DNA from: Euptelea pleiosperma
Lineage: Eukaryota > Streptophyta > Magnoliopsida > Ranunculales > Eupteleaceae
Length of the DNA stretch: 64,000 nt
NCBI GenBank assembly: GCA_035048495.1
Contig: CM068548.1
Location: 5,330,469-5,394,468 of the forward strand
Reading direction: 5' to 3'
Under the pieces are notes generated by a model. The model did no database searches and was not told where the DNA came from. It was given only the letters and a program-made list of their open reading frames with translations. The stretch's first letter is position 1, and every line of letters begins with the position of its first letter. The position numbers were made by a program, and so were the translations under genes. Below are positions 33,285 through 45,774 of the stretch, one piece after another.

Positions 33285-33839
33285 AACCCAATAAAATATT
33301 ATTGAACTTGCCTAATTCGGAGTTACAACTGAATTACCCTTCTGTTGATCGAACTGCTCCAAGTTCGTTATGAAAATAGAATAGATATTTAGATATCGTC
33401 CATACAACTGGTAAAGCTTACTCTCAATATATACGGTGTCTAATCAATTGTTCCCATATATGAGACCTTTTAAACCAACAGATTACCAATTACCTTAGAA
33501 ACTTCCTTCTCAAAATCAGAAAAATTTTAGATGCAAAGGTCTCCCGAATCAATGCAATATATCGGCGAAGAAGACTCTTTGTGTCCTACATAGCTCTTTT
33601 TTGAGCCCATTGACCACATGGATGTTGAGCCTACCCATTGGCGACTATACACACTAAAAATCAGCTTTATTGATGATTTCTGGCCATTTGGTTTTTTGCC
33701 CAAAAACATGCTTGAATCCAACGGCTAGAATCAATCCTTAAAAATTGCTAAAAAATTATATATAGCCAGAGATAATTAATCAACCTGCAGTTTTTTTGTA
33801 CGTATATCCACCAAAGGGTGGGCTATAAAAATAAAAATA
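33285..33839. other. Spacer with MITE relic
   Basis: 33519-33780 is a left-half relic of the 28.9-kb MITE family (AAAATTTTAGATGCAAAGG, AATCAGCTTTATTGATGATT, CTTGAATCCAACGGCTAGAA). No gene. Confidence 0.55.
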
Positions 33840-33960
33840 ATGCTGACCACAAAACAAATAAATAAATAAAAATAGAAACAACCACTTAACAAATTTTATT
33901 AACTCATTTACTTTAAAAAATAAAAATAAAAAAATACTAAATTAAAGAACTTATTTGTTT

Positions 33961-34405
33961 ATGCCCGTGTTTTTATCATCTACACCCACTTTCAATTTTT
34001 TATTTTTATACCCACCTCTCTTTTTTTCTTCCTCCCAACATTGAACCACCACCCTGCCTCTGCCACCACCATCCTCTCTCTCTCTCTCTCTCTGATGGGT
34101 GGGTGCAACTGCCAACACCACCAATATCCCATCCCATCTCTCTCTCTCTCTCTATGATGGTCAGGTTTTGCAGAACTTGGTTCTACATGTGGGCCTGTTG
34201 GGTGGCGGTGATGGCAGAGGGTGGAGGTGTTGGTCTGGGTTGGGGTGACATTTGGAGAAGATGAAGTGGGTGGTGGAAAGAAGAAGAAGAAAGTGGTGTA
34301 CGTGGTCCAGTTTTGAGAGAGAAAAAAAAAGAGAGGTGAGTGTAAAAATAAAAATATTGAAAGTGCGTGTAGATGGTAAAAACGTGGGTGCAAATATCCC
34401 AACTC
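33961..34405. mobile_element. MITE inserted 3' of XTH copy B
   Basis: Present in copy B, absent from copy A. Inverted arms: left GTTTTTATCATCTACACCCA, CTTTCAATTTTTTATTTTTA; right inverted GTTTTTACCATCTACACGCA, CTTTCAATATTTTTATTTTT. The interior has (CT)n runs at 34076-34092 and 34138-34152 and GA-rich DNA. Confidence 0.75.
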
Positions 34406-34530
34406 TTTATTTATCAATTTGTAAGCTGAAAGAATGAAAACAAATGGGACCCCATGGGCTTATTCATTTCTTTGAAAACAATATTGCATGTTCATTCTTC
34501 AAAATCTACTTCAATTTCGCCGAGTTTCCA

Positions 34531-37122
34531 TTAAAACTGTTGTTTATAACATTCAGCGGGCAAATTTCCGTTGAACCTTGTAGTATCTTTGCAGTAGTCA
34601 TAGATCATGAAGTTGTTTCTGACCCACTTCATCTGACCCCTCTGAGCATAACTCAGCTTGCTGTATACAGGGGAGTTCCACCAGTTAGCGGGTGACCTGT
34701 AGGCACATTGCCTAATGCTGACTGGCCCATTCCACTTGCAGGCCCTTGCCCTAAAATTTCGAAGTCTAGCTTTGAAGGGTGCCAGGTTCCAGTCGATTTT
34801 TACAAGTCCACCTCTGGTTGCCCAGTTATCGGCATTCCATAAACTTGAATAAACCCTCATCCCTTGTTTGTTTGGGAAAGGAATTCCCACGCTCTCGTAG
34901 TTGCGAAAAACACGGATTGGTAGTCCGTCCACAAACCACCTAAAACAATAGCAAACATGTTTAAACGATAATTTTGTCGTAAAACTTGGGATGTCAATGG
35001 AACCAAGTATATGAAGTGATCCGGATGGACCCGATCAATGTGGCAAGTCTGAAACCGAACCGAAACTGAAAACACCGGTTCCGGTTCCACATTCTTAAGA
35101 ACCGCCTAAAAAAGAACCAGAACTGGAACTGAATCGAAAATAATGGTTGCCGGTTTTTGGTATTTAGATTTGGACCCGAAACTGATAGGAACCAGAACTG
35201 ATATATAAATATAATTTTAAAGTTGTAATATTATCAAGCTTTGTACCCTGAACAGGAAACAAAATCGAGACCGACCAAAGTCAAATAATCAGTTCTGGTT
35301 CAGGATCCATCATTTTGAGAACTGGAACTGGCAATATCGGTTTCCAGTTCTGTGTACCTTAGGAACGGAGACCCGTTGACACTTCTTCCATCTTTAGATG
35401 CGATTAATAGCAGGACCGGGTCTGGATAAACTGGAACCTGGCCCGTTGAGGGAGGGAACTTACACGATCACGCTGGGGTTCCAACGTATGGTATAGTTGT
35501 GGAAATCGGCAGTTGGGTCGAACCAGGGGTAGAATTGCTGCTCTTTGCTTCCATATCCCCGAGTATACATATTTGTGTGGATAATGTAAGGCTGCCCCGA
35601 TACGTTCCCCAAGAACTCGAAGTCTATCTCATCGTGCGTGCTACCGGTGGACGATAGCTGCAGAAAATCGAAAATGGAATTTTAGCCGCTTTTCTAGTGT
35701 TACGGATTATGTTACCCGGATGTGCAGGTATAGGGTGTATTGGTCTAGGAATCAGCAATATGTAATGGATCCCGTTAACCAGACTCATATCACGTGTCAA
35801 AACCCTAGTTAGCAATTCGGAGTGCGGCTAAGATACGAGAGAAGAAATGTTCGATCATTAACAATGCGTTAAAAAATTCGGAAACCATGGATGATACATA
35901 GTAAAGCTATGGTTACAGCTAGTGATGCTGTTGTTGGTCTTTGATTGAAACGTTACGTACGTAGTAGGCCGTGACGGTGCCGGCAGAATTCCCAGGTACT
36001 AATTTGATTAGCATTTCTATGCTGCCAAAGAGGAAGGTTCTCTTTGATTGAATTCCAGAGCCTAAAAACACAGAAATAAAGCAACAAAATGAAATGGTTA
36101 GGATGACATTCTTGGAAGAAAACATGTCTGTTAGTTAATTTCAGCAAGAAACTTAAACATAATCAATACACGTAGTGAAAACCGGAAACCTAAAGAGACC
36201 TCAAATGGAGTTCGGACATCTCCAATGGCGTTTCCCACCCTGTACCATAGTTAGCAAATTCTCCAATTATTTGCGAACCTATGAATAATTCAAAGAAACA
36301 AACGGAACAACGTACTATTCAAAGGTTTGAAAATTTTCATGCATTTTTTAACATGATCAAATTATTCTCAAATAATTGATCATCACGAACTTTTCCGATT
36401 ATTCCGGAAAAAAAAAAACATGAAAAATCATTTTTTTACCACAAAATTCTCAAACCCGAATTGTACTCCCGTACCATATTTTTTGCGCCACTCCAAATTG
36501 CTAAATATACCCTGTAGTGCACATGCGCTGACCATGTATATGGCTTGTGCGGCCATCACTGGTCCAACGCGGCTGACCCAGATACAAGTTGAACCAGTGA
36601 CCCGGGGTGGTCCACCAAGGGGCAGGCAAACCATTATATTCATGGGTCAGGGGCCCCAGAGAATTGCCCATATGGCAGGTTGACCCAGTCGACCCGGCGG
36701 TTGAACCATTAACCCAGTGAACCGGTCTGACCGGTCCAGTATGAAAACATTGGTATTAACAAAACCTATCATGATCATCTGAAGAACATGGGATAGATCA
36801 AGACTAATTTGATATATAAACCAGTTATAATTCATAAACAAGCAATGCAAATTTCCATAGGACGAATTCAAACGTTCAAATTATCCAAAAATTTCAAAAA
36901 ACGGAGAACGGATAATAGTAAACAGACGGATTGTAAGGTAATAAAAATACCTGAAGATCTATCCAACACAAGTTCAAGCTCATCGCCGTTGCCGAGAATC
37001 GACGAGTGCTCAGCACCCCAGTTAAAAGATATGCTCTTGGAAAACTTGGCATCAACAAGAGTTTGATCGAATGTGAATAAGAAGAAAAAAAGAGGTATGA
37101 ACAACGCCTGCAAATTCCCCAT
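34531..37122 (-). CDS. Xyloglucan endotransglucosylase/hydrolase (XTH), copy B
   Basis: Paralogue of copy A with identical exon lengths (172, 101, 194, 409 nt): 37122-36951, 36061-35961, 35657-35464, 34939-34531, coding for 291 residues. Signal peptide about residues 1-25, ending LVDA. Exon 3 carries the canonical catalytic motif [10 protein letters not shown] followed by the NVS glycosylation site. Exon 4 keeps WFVDGLPIR and the four C-terminal cysteines ([16 protein letters not shown]...AEC). The ATG at 37122 matches that of copy A; the apparent upstream extension would need a GTG start. Changes from A are scattered (for example [15 protein letters not shown] in exon 1), with no stop or frameshift, so both copies look functional. 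A hAT-type MITE occupies intron 3, a second repeat lies in intron 1, and about 0.7 kb is inserted just upstream of a weaker TATA box, so expression may differ from copy A. Confidence 0.95.
35052..35440. mobile_element. hAT-type MITE relic in intron 3 of XTH copy B
   Basis: Same family as the intact MITE at 58562-58998: shared GGTTCCGGTTCCACATT, GAAAATAATGGTT, GGATCCATCA(T/C)TTTGAGAAC and the end CCCGTTGACAC. The terminal inverted repeats are decayed. The stretch is absent from intron 3 of copy A. Confidence 0.7.
36530..36745. mobile_element. Repeat in intron 1 of XTH copy B
   Basis: A GTTGAACCAGTGACCCGG ... GACCCAGTCGACCCGGCGGTTGAACC ... GAACCGGTCTGACCGGTCC block, of the GGTTGACCCGGT type widespread in plant non-autonomous DNA transposons. 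Absent from copy A. Ends not defined. Confidence 0.45.
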
Positions 37123-37237
37123 CCCAACGACCCCGATGGAAAATTCTACAGCCTTCACGCTTGCTACTTTGTCAGAACAAGACCTTCATCTCTAGAGATT
37201 TCATGTCGGGATGCTTTTGAAGGTGCTGCGTGTTGCC

Positions 37238-37244
37238 TTTATAT
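37238..37244 (-). promoter_or_regulatory. TATA-like box of XTH copy B
   Basis: On the minus strand, GCAATATAAAGGCAAC, about 115 bp upstream of the start codon, aligned with CTATATAAAGG in copy A. Confidence 0.55.
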
Positions 37245-37259
37245 TGCTATTCATAGCTT

Positions 37260-37988
37260 TAGAATTCAAGTAGCCAATAGCTATCCTTAGCTATTTTTAT
37301 GTTTGACTAACCAAACGACATCCTATTTTCATATTTGGCTAACAAACTACTACTCATCTCCAACAGCTTTTGCAAAATAGCTATTGTACGTAAATGTGAT
37401 ATTTAATTTAAAGTACTATTTTGTGCTTCAGAACATGAAATTACTATTTATATAAGGTCTTATAGCTAAGGAGATATAAAACTAAGGAAATAGATCTCTG
37501 TATTTGAAGAGGAGAAAGATGAGAAGAGTTCTTTTAGCTAATCTCCAAATAGCTAAGCAGTTGGGGAAAATATTGAGAGCCTTTTTCATGGTTTTTCACT
37601 TTATTTTAAAGGGTCGGGTTCAGGGACAACCATTTTGGCAGACCCACATAAAAGATGAATCAAAGGATGATTTTTGGTGTGGATGATCTTCAAACCATAT
37701 AGATCACCCCAACAAAAAATCGGCCCATTCTGAAATTTCTAACCCCAACAAATGTGGTTTTCAAGTTACACGGTAAAAATCGACAGTCCATAATTCTTCA
37801 ACTTCTAAACCAGTCTACGAAGAATTTTTGTGAGGATGATCTCCTCACCCTAGAGATCATCCTCACCAAAAATCAGCCATTAATTGATTCATCTTCTATG
37901 TGGGTACGCAAAAGTGGGGGTCAAAAAAGGTTGTCAAAAATGGTTGTCCCCCGAAACTGATTCTATTTTAAAATGGCTAAATATACAT
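37260..37988. mobile_element. Insertion in the promoter of XTH copy B
   Basis: About 0.7 kb absent from copy A, between the TATA region and the shared TTTATTAGTTTTTGAGG. It contains TAGCTATTTT / AAAATGGCTAAATAT words near its ends and CATCTCCAACAGCTTTTGCA (37359-37378) inside. Probably a MITE; the ends are not exact. Confidence 0.5.
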
Positions 37989-38049
37989 TTTATTAGTTTT
38001 TGAGGTTTTTGACTTCTCATGTTTTAAAATTCATAAATCTAATTTTTGG

Positions 38050-38430
38050 CTGAGGGACCATTTTGCCTTTGGGGCTCTACTGGCACACATAACACACCAC
38101 GTGGCATTCTTTTATGTCCACAGATCCACGAATAATTGATGCACTACCCCTTGATGGAGCTACACACAACAAATATCCTGATTGGTAATCTCTAGCCATT
38201 CAATTTGAGTACCCAAAAATATACTTGAATCCAATGGATAGAAATCACCCTAGGAAAGATGCTCAAATCCAATGGCTGCAGATCACGAAACAAGCTGTTT
38301 GTTTGTTTAATTTGTAGGTTGACCAAGGAGTGGACCAATAATTCATCGGTCAGTGGGCTAAAAAGAGTGTTCCATGTGGCATGTTTTTATGCACCCCATA
38401 GCCCTACAGGTAAGGGCTCCTTGGCCTAAA
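38050..38430. mobile_element. Foldback MITE upstream of XTH copy B
   Basis: Homologue of 28320-28660 (TCCTGATTGGTAATCTCTAG, CCATTCAATTTGAGTACCC, CATCGGTCAGTGGGC). Inherited through the duplication. Confidence 0.65.
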
Positions 38431-38803
38431 AAAACCCTCTACAAACTATTATAATTTTCTAGTTACATCGACTGCATCTAAATTTTTTTCGAGTTTATGC
38501 AGGTCAGAGAAGGACATTTAAGGACAGTTTGGTTATTGGCCGAGGATTTGGTATTCCTTGACTTGTCAAGGCATTCGATTTCAAATGAGAGACGTTAGTG
38601 TCCTTAATGTGAAGCCACCTAATCCGTCTTTGTATTTGCTTTCTCATCAATCTGGACCCTGAAGTGGTAGTCAACTAATTTGATGGGTAGTTGTGGGTAC
38701 AATATTTGTACTCCCACGTGGACAGTTGAGAATGAAATTAAAAGATTATGACACAGCATGCTTAGTACGCAGCAACGATTGCATTATTTAGATAAGACAG
38801 ATG
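38431..38803. other. Gene-free spacer
   Basis: No gene recognised. The last five bases, AGATG, abut the copia 5' LTR. Confidence 0.5.
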
Positions 38804-39310
38804 TGTAAGGTCTAAATTTTAGTGTTGGCTACTTCCGTATGACAAAACTTGTATTTGTAACTCTCCTAGTGTGTAGATAATTAGGAGTCTAGTTTTGTGG
38901 TTATTGTTCACAATTGAAGACTGCTAAAAAACTTAAAGCTCATAAGAAGATTCAAACCTTCAATTGATCAACACACTATCAGGCAGGAAAATGACTTAGA
39001 GACTATAGAATATAAGTTGTAGAACCTTTGAACACTTAGAACTACGTTACTAATGCAAGAGAGAGGTTTCAGGGGCTTGTAGGGGCATTTGCCCTGATTT
39101 TGGAGAGTCCAATCGATTAGGGTATACTCCAATTGTTGGACTTGTCCGGACATAACAAAAAATTCTTCAGGTAGTAGCCTAATCGATTGGACAGACATGA
39201 GAATTTTTTTTAAACTCCGAAAGTGTCATAATTGCTCTCCAACTCTTGTTCTTTTATTTTCATCTAGTATTTGAGTTACTATAAATATAATATTTTAGGT
39301 TGAATCTTCT
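38804..39310 (+). repeat. 5' LTR (truncated) of the copia derivative
   Basis: Aligns with 41409-41960 throughout, including CTTGTTCTTTTATTTTCAT and ACTATAAATATA, the likely TATA element (39279-39290). Contains the CCAATCGATT motif at about 39110 and 39180. Confidence 0.8.
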
Positions 39311-39394
39311 TCTTCCATTGGTTATTTTCAACCCAAAACAATTATCATCCAAATTTTATTATCAATATTGATGAATTTCGTCGAATCTCGACAT

Positions 39395-40505
39395 GTGATA
39401 CTACAAAGCAAGCGTGGGGCATACTTTAGGTTACCCATGAAGGAACATCCACTAGGAAGATCTCTAAGCTTCAAATGTTAACTTTCAAATTTGAAAATAT
39501 TAAAATAGATGACAATAAAGTATTATCTGAATTTTATGCTAAATTGTCTGATATTATTAATTTTTGCTTGAATTTAGGAGAGGAAATTCTTGAGTCCAAG
39601 GTTGTGAGAAAGGTTTGCAGATCTCCACCTAAAAGATTCTAATTTAAGGTCAGGGTCATTGAGAGAGTAAAGATATTGATGCTATCAAGATAAATGAACT
39701 AGTTGGTTCACTTCAAACTTTTGAACTTTACCTTCCACAGCCTAAAAAATTAAAGGGATTGCCCTGAAAGTCTCAAAAAATGACTGATGAGTTTGATGAT
39801 GAATCATGTCAGGATAATAAGGACATGGCACTTCTTGTGAAAGACTTTAGAAAATACTTACAAAACATGAAAAAAAAAATTTCTAGGACTATACAAAACT
39901 CTAAGGAGAGACCTAAACCCCGTGATAGGTTCAAAAAGAAAGAAACTAGAGAACTTAAGTCCAATGAGATTTAATGTTATGATTATAGATGATATAAACA
40001 CATCTCTATTGACTGTGCCAATAAGAAGAAGAAATGAAAAATAAAGGCGATGAATGTCACGTGAGATAACAATAAATATGAGTCTGATGACTCTAGTAAT
40101 GGTGATGATGGTACTAATTTTAGAACGTCCACTACTTCTATTATTGCCACTATTATAGGCAATGCAGTTACCCAAGTTGACCAATTATCTAAAGGTCACA
40201 ATAACTCTAATAGCAAAGATGATGATATCCATGCTACTTTTTTAGAAGTTATACAAAGAAAGCATCAAGTTGGCCAAATTTAATAAGAATTATTGAGATC
40301 TTGAATCTCTAGAGAAAGAAAATCTCATTTTACTTGCTTGATTTAGCAAAAATGAAAAAATACTTGTCTTATATCTCTAAAGCATTGAGAAATTAAATGA
40401 AATCTTAGGTGTGAGAAGATGAACTGGAGATAGAAGAGTGTTAGGATATGTCAAATGTTGAACTCCTCATCACAATCTGAAACAAAATTTGTTAAAGCCC
40501 AAGTT
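39395..40505 (+). pseudogene. Copia gag remnant
   Basis: Conceptual translation gives CDTTKQAWGIL, then after a stop THEGTSTRKISKLQMLTFKF, then SDIINFCLNLGEEILESKVV and RKVCRSPPKRF: the core of a UBN2-type copia gag. Further on come the Lys-rich linker (RPKPRDRFKKKETRELKSNE), a broken zinc knuckle (CYDYR..KHISIDCANKK), and near 40390 SIEKLNEILGVRR..GDRRVLGYVK, the end block of SIRE-like gag. There are multiple stops and frame changes, and no protease, integrase or RT follows. Confidence 0.8.
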
Positions 40506-41408
40506 TCACCCTAACAGGTAAGCTCCTATCTTCTCTCTCTTTTTCTCTCTTCTTTGGCTAAAGGACAACAACTCATACATTGTTGCCCTTCTCAAATTCT
40601 CTCTATTTCTTCGTCCTTTCCCTCTCACAGACAGTAACTTCCATGTTGTTGTCTCTCTCAAAATCTCTCTCCCTCAAACCCTTAAGAAAACCAACATGAC
40701 AGGCTGGTTTTCCCACGGCCTAGCCGATCTTCATCACCCAAGGTTCTCTTCTTTTCTCTTTATCTCTCTTCTCTTTTTTGATTTAGTTTTATTTTTTTGT
40801 TTCCTTGAGCAATTTGAATTCAAACCTTGTAAGTTGTAGTTTTAGATTAATGAATACATTTTAGTTTTGCTTATTATGTTTTGTTCTTTCTCATTTATCA
40901 TTTTAATAGTTGTAATAATCTCTCAAAATACATATTTTAAAAAACCTACTCCACCACCATCATCCCATCATTTCTCTCGCATTTTTCATAGTTATCATCT
41001 TTCAAATGTTTTAATATTTGTGCTAACTCATCCGAGTGCAAAATCGACATCCGACATACCACTATGCAAAAAGAATTGCTAATTTTACAGGATTAAAGAA
41101 TCGAATAAAAAGGAAAAATGTGTTGAATTAGGGTTCCCGAACCAACGACTAGGAAAAATCCTACTTTCACATATTTCACCCACACTACACATGTATTTAA
41201 TTGATCAGGATAATATTTTTTGGTATGTATTGCTTATGGTTATGCAGATGATAGATCGACAGAGACATCAAAGTTAGTGGGAGAGATTAATCTTCTCTTG
41301 TTGAGTGAGTGTGAGTAACTACATGTAAAGGGAAGGGCTTGTATTATTTATCTATTTTCTTTATATGTTATGTTATGGTTTTATTACAAAATTGCCAAAA
41401 AGAGAGAT
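40506..41408. other. Non-coding interior of the copia derivative
   Basis: Pyrimidine-rich DNA (CTCTCTTTTTCTCTC runs at 40530-40780) then AT-rich DNA to the polypurine tract. No gene. Confidence 0.5.
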
Positions 41409-42750
41409 TGTAAGGTTTAGCTTTTAGTGTTGGTTACTTTTGTATGACAAAACATGTGTTTGTAACCTTTCTAGTGTGTGGGTAGTTAGGAGTTTAATTT
41501 TTATGGTTATTATTCACCATTGAAAACTGCTAGAAGACTTAAAGCTTATCAGAATATTCAAAGCTCCAATTGATCAACACACCATTAGGTTGGTAAGTGA
41601 GTTAGAGCCAATAGAACATAGATAGTAGAACCTTTAAACCCTTAAAAAACTAAGTTACTAATGTAAAGGAAGGTTTTAGGGACTTGCATGAGCATTTGCT
41701 AATCGATTGGGATATCCAGTCCAATTGATTAAACCCAATCCAATCCAATCGATTGGAGTTGAGCCCTATTGATTGGACTTGCTTGGATAGAACAAAAAAT
41801 TCTTCTAGTTATTGTTGCATAATCATTTGGACCTTTTGCCCAATCGATTGGACAGACACAAAAATTATTTTTTAAACTCCAAAAGTGTCCTAATTGCTTT
41901 TTAACTCTTGTTATTTTCATAAGTCTTTTGTTTTACTATAAATATATTTTTTTAGGTTGAAAATATAGGCAATCTAATTAAGCAAATATACAATAAAGAG
42001 AAGCTCCCAATAAGCCCTAGTTGTCCAAGAGCCACCATTGTTGATAGAAGCTTGATTTCTTGCTCTTGGATGCTCAAGTTGTTAAAGTAAGTCATATTTT
42101 TTTGATCTTGAGTGAAGGAGAGTATTGATCTCTTCATAATTGAATATTTTTCTTCTATGAAGGATTGAACATCTTTATTTTTTTATTATCCCTTCTTTGT
42201 TAGTTGCCACACCGTATGAATTTGATGTGAACTCGTGTATGGATCCAGTTGGTTTTGATTTAGTGTGCTTTCGAATTTGATTCAAAATCAAACCCTGAAG
42301 GCGTTTCGTGTGGTTCAGAGCATAAAGTATAAGGAAATGTGATAAATTGGCTGTTGGAGCGCTCATATGGAGTTCGATTATGTTGTGAGGCATAGTGTGG
42401 GTAATAGACCATATCTCTGTCTTTTATTAGTATTGTATTTTAATTTAACGTAGTCCCGAGGTTCTTCCTAGTTAGATGTTTCTCGTAAAAATCATGTCCA
42501 TATTGCTTCATTGATTTTATTGTGTTATTGGCTAAACATATTTGTGAAAAATATATCTTTGATATATTTAAATTAAATCTAGTTAGACCAATCTATTTGC
42601 TTCTGCTTAGAAATTATATAAAATAGATCGTAGATCACTGAACAAATAAATTTGAATAGATTGTATAATTTTTAATTGGTAATTAATTTGAATTAGACTT
42701 ATTCACCCATCTAAGTCTTGTGAATACCATTAACCCAAATCTTTCAAGTC
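41409..42750 (+). repeat. 3' LTR of the copia derivative
   Basis: Full-length counterpart of 38804-39310, with an ATCGATTGG motif cluster at 41700-41850. The 3' limit is estimated from its LTR-end-like sequence. Confidence 0.7.
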
Positions 42751-45037
42751 GGGCCTTGGTGCAAGGCATGATGATTGATATGTCAGCCGATGATAACCTG
42801 CCAACATCATCATCAAACCTCATCGATCGGATCTAGGGACGCGATGTTCGATTCGACTCATAAATAAAGTTTGCCATTACAGAAATCTTTGTGATCAACC
42901 CTATTAGTTACTTGTGTCAAAAATGTATAATAAATTTTTATGTGAGTAAATGTATTAAGGTTCATACATCATAACATACTTTTGATGATACAAGTTTATT
43001 TATCCAGCTCATCAACTCTCTTATTTTTCTATTTTATCCATACTTTTTTTATTTATTATTCTCATTTAAATCTAAATACCCTCTCCATCCGAAGGAGAAG
43101 GGGATCATTCAGAAAACTCTTGCCAAATAATTTTTAATCACCCAATTTTTTTAAAAAATTGTTAAATTTTTTTTCTATATATCATATTATGTTATGAGAT
43201 TAAGTAAAAAGAGGAAGACTATTATTTTTCTTCACTTTATTTTTCAAAAGAAAAAAAAAAAGAGAAAAAAAATAAGTAAAAAAAATACTATTTAAAAGAT
43301 ACAATACAAATCATATAAGGTATTTGAATCACCATAACCCATTTTCTTTTATTCTTTTATATTCTTATTTTATTTCATTTATTTAATTTATTTTGTTAGA
43401 TGCCTTGTTATTTATTTACTTTTAATTTACTTTATTAAATTTATATTTTAAACTCCATCTATATATTATAATGAGGGATCTCAAAATGCTTACATAATAG
43501 AGTCAACTATTCTTAATGGTTAAAAAAAGCCTAACATAAAATATGTGCATCTTGAAATACATCTATAATAGGGTGGTTCCATATAATTCTTATTAACTAG
43601 AGTTTTATATTAAACTTTATATCATAATAAGTAGTCGTCGAAATGCATACATAGTTGTTAAGTGAATTGCCTTCAATAATTAATAAAAGACAAATAAGAT
43701 ATGTGAGAAGTAAGGTAATGTTACATTTCTCTTTTTATGTTCTTGTAAATATATATTTATTCTTTTATTTTATTTTTTACTAGTAACTTAAGTAGATGAT
43801 TAAAGTTGCAAGAGAATAAACATTTAAATATAGATTAAGGTACTAACATACTTTCTTCGATCTACAAATGATTCACTTACGTAATGATCTCTTAAAACAG
43901 TTATTAGATCACATGTTGTCATTAATTCGCATGTTGCTTATTTTTAAATTTGATGATCAATTACATCGTTAAAAATGGTTGGTGGTAACTCTATTAACTT
44001 TGGCCTTTCACCTTCAACTAGATTGTAATATTTCATAACTGACGATGCACTAAGAAATAATTAAGCCATAATTAGTTCGCTTAACTATAAAGTTATTGAT
44101 ATTTTATGTTCTTTTACTTCAAATTTCTTATTTGCTTATTTAATTATATGGATTTACTTATTAGTCTAATACTTCACATGGACATCTTTTTTGCTTTTAT
44201 TTCTTATTTTACTGTTATTTTATTATAATAAATTGGGTCAAATGTTGTATACTTGTCATTTACCTTATATGCAGCATGTCATGTCTTAAAACTTATTAGA
44301 AATAATGCAAGTAAACTTACTATTAAATTATCAATACTCCTAGTATCGGTGTTGAAAGCCACAATAGTATCACCAACTAATTTATGTTTTACTCACGGGG
44401 AGATTTGAAGATATAAAGCCAAGTCTTTATAGATTTGTATCCCAACCACATGAGTATTTATAGAATTGGCTAGTCCTATTATGAAACTAATTTTAGAACA
44501 CTAGTGTACTCACGTTGTGTCAAAGTTTTACATGGTATGTGCTCCTTATATTTATAGGTTAAAATATTAAAATTTCTATCGTTTCTACATTTAAAGTCTT
44601 TTTTAGCATTTCTCTATTTTCGAGTCGTATTTTTTTGTTCCATTTTATATGAAATTCTTTGGTCCCTTCAAATTCTAGATCAATTTGTTTTTTTATTTCC
44701 CTTTTGCTTCACACAAAAAATATATTTCTGCCCTAAACAATATTTTAAACATTATGTAGTCTTCTATATATCTTTTTTTAGCTTTATTCTTTTCAATATT
44801 TATTATAGTTGATTTATGTCTTCACAAAGTTTTATTAAAGTTAGTACATTTTTTTATAATTTTTTTTCATAAAATTATGTAAAAAAATTTATGGTTCATG
44901 TTTGAATTTTCTCAAAGTTGATTTTTAGATTCATTTCTCTTTTTGAATCATAATTCTATAACTTCGACATTTTTGAAAAGTTTTATAATTATTTAAAATG
45001 TCTAACAGGGGTCCTTAGTTTAAAGTTGTCATTCTCC
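42751..45037. other. AT-rich gene-free region
   Basis: More than 2 kb of AT-rich DNA with poly-T and poly-A tracts. No coding frame, RNA gene or element was recognised. Confidence 0.6.
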
Positions 45038-45370
45038 AAATTTTAAAGTTCTTAAACATGATAATCAACTAAATATACTAAAGCAACATTAATCATATCA
45101 ATCTATGCTAAATGACATTAATCATATCAATCTATGCTAAATAATGCATAAAAATCCTTAATCAACAAAGTCAATTTTTATTTTTCATGCATGTATTAAT
45201 CATACCAAATTTTAAAATTCATAAACATGATAATCAACTCAATATACTAAAGCAACATTAATCATATCAATCTATGCTAAATGAGATTAATCATATCAAT
45301 CTATGCTAAATGATGCATAAAAATCCTTAATCAACAAAGTCAATTTTTATTTTTCATGCATGTATTCACA
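45038..45370. repeat. Tandem duplication, period about 169 bp, two copies
   Basis: Two head-to-tail copies of the block from ATAATCAACT(A/C)AATATACT to TTTTTATTTTTCATGCATGT, starting at 45061 and 45230. Each copy has its own internal duplication of CATTAATCATATCAATCTAT. Confidence 0.85.
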
Positions 45371-45416
45371 TAGCAAAACATGAAGAAAAATTTAGAATTT
45401 TCATAGAGATCAAATA

Positions 45417-45605
45417 GATTTAAAAGAGAAGAAGAACATGGAAAACACCATAATCAATAGAAAAGATAAGAAACCTATAGATTCAAAACAGAAGAAAAAT
45501 ATAGAAAACACCATAATCATTAGAAAAAGATGAGAAACTTATAGATTCAAAAGAGAAGAAAAGCATAAAAATGTCATAATCATTAAAAAAAAGATAAAAA
45601 AATAC
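45417..45605. repeat. Tandem repeat, about 63 bp, three copies
   Basis: Three units of GATT(T/C)AAAA(G/C)AGAAGAA...ATAATCA(A/T)(T)AGAAAA, increasingly degraded to the right. Confidence 0.75.
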
Positions 45606-45774
45606 ACCTATTTTTAGCAAAAAAAAGTTATAAGTTTATAAATTTTTCTTGTTTCTCCTCTTGAAAATTTTATTATTTTTTCTCTCTAAGTATGAGGTTT
45701 ATGAGAGAAGATGTGTTCTTCTAATAGTAGATGAGATATTTGGGCTTCTTTTAAAATCCTAGTCTCTTAGAAAT

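Larger units (their letters stand above)
33840..38430. repeat. XTH segmental duplication, copy B
   Basis: Collinear with 26065-28660 but enlarged by at least three later insertions: 33961-34405 in the 3' flank, about 35052-35440 in intron 3, and about 37260-37980 in the promoter. Intron 1 is also longer. Confidence 0.85.
38804..42750 (+). mobile_element. Copia retrotransposon, gag-only deletion derivative
   Basis: Two LTR copies in the same orientation flank a decayed gag. The 5' LTR starts TGTAAGGTCTAAATTTTAGT at 38804 and is cut short at about 39310. The 3' LTR starts TGTAAGGTTTAGCTTTTAGT at 41409, right after a polypurine tract (AAAAAGAGAGAT). The 3' LTR runs to about 42750, ending in TTATTCACCCATCTAAGTC plus about 45 bases. 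The primer-binding region and all of pol are missing. LTR divergence is high, so the insertion is old. Confidence 0.8.

Noticed and set aside
37123..37158. Longer N terminus for XTH copy B
   Set aside because: It would need a GTG start, and copy A begins at the equivalent of 37122.
42751..45037. Possible organelle-derived insert because of the AT richness
   Set aside because: No plastid or mitochondrial gene, rRNA or tRNA sequence could be recognised.
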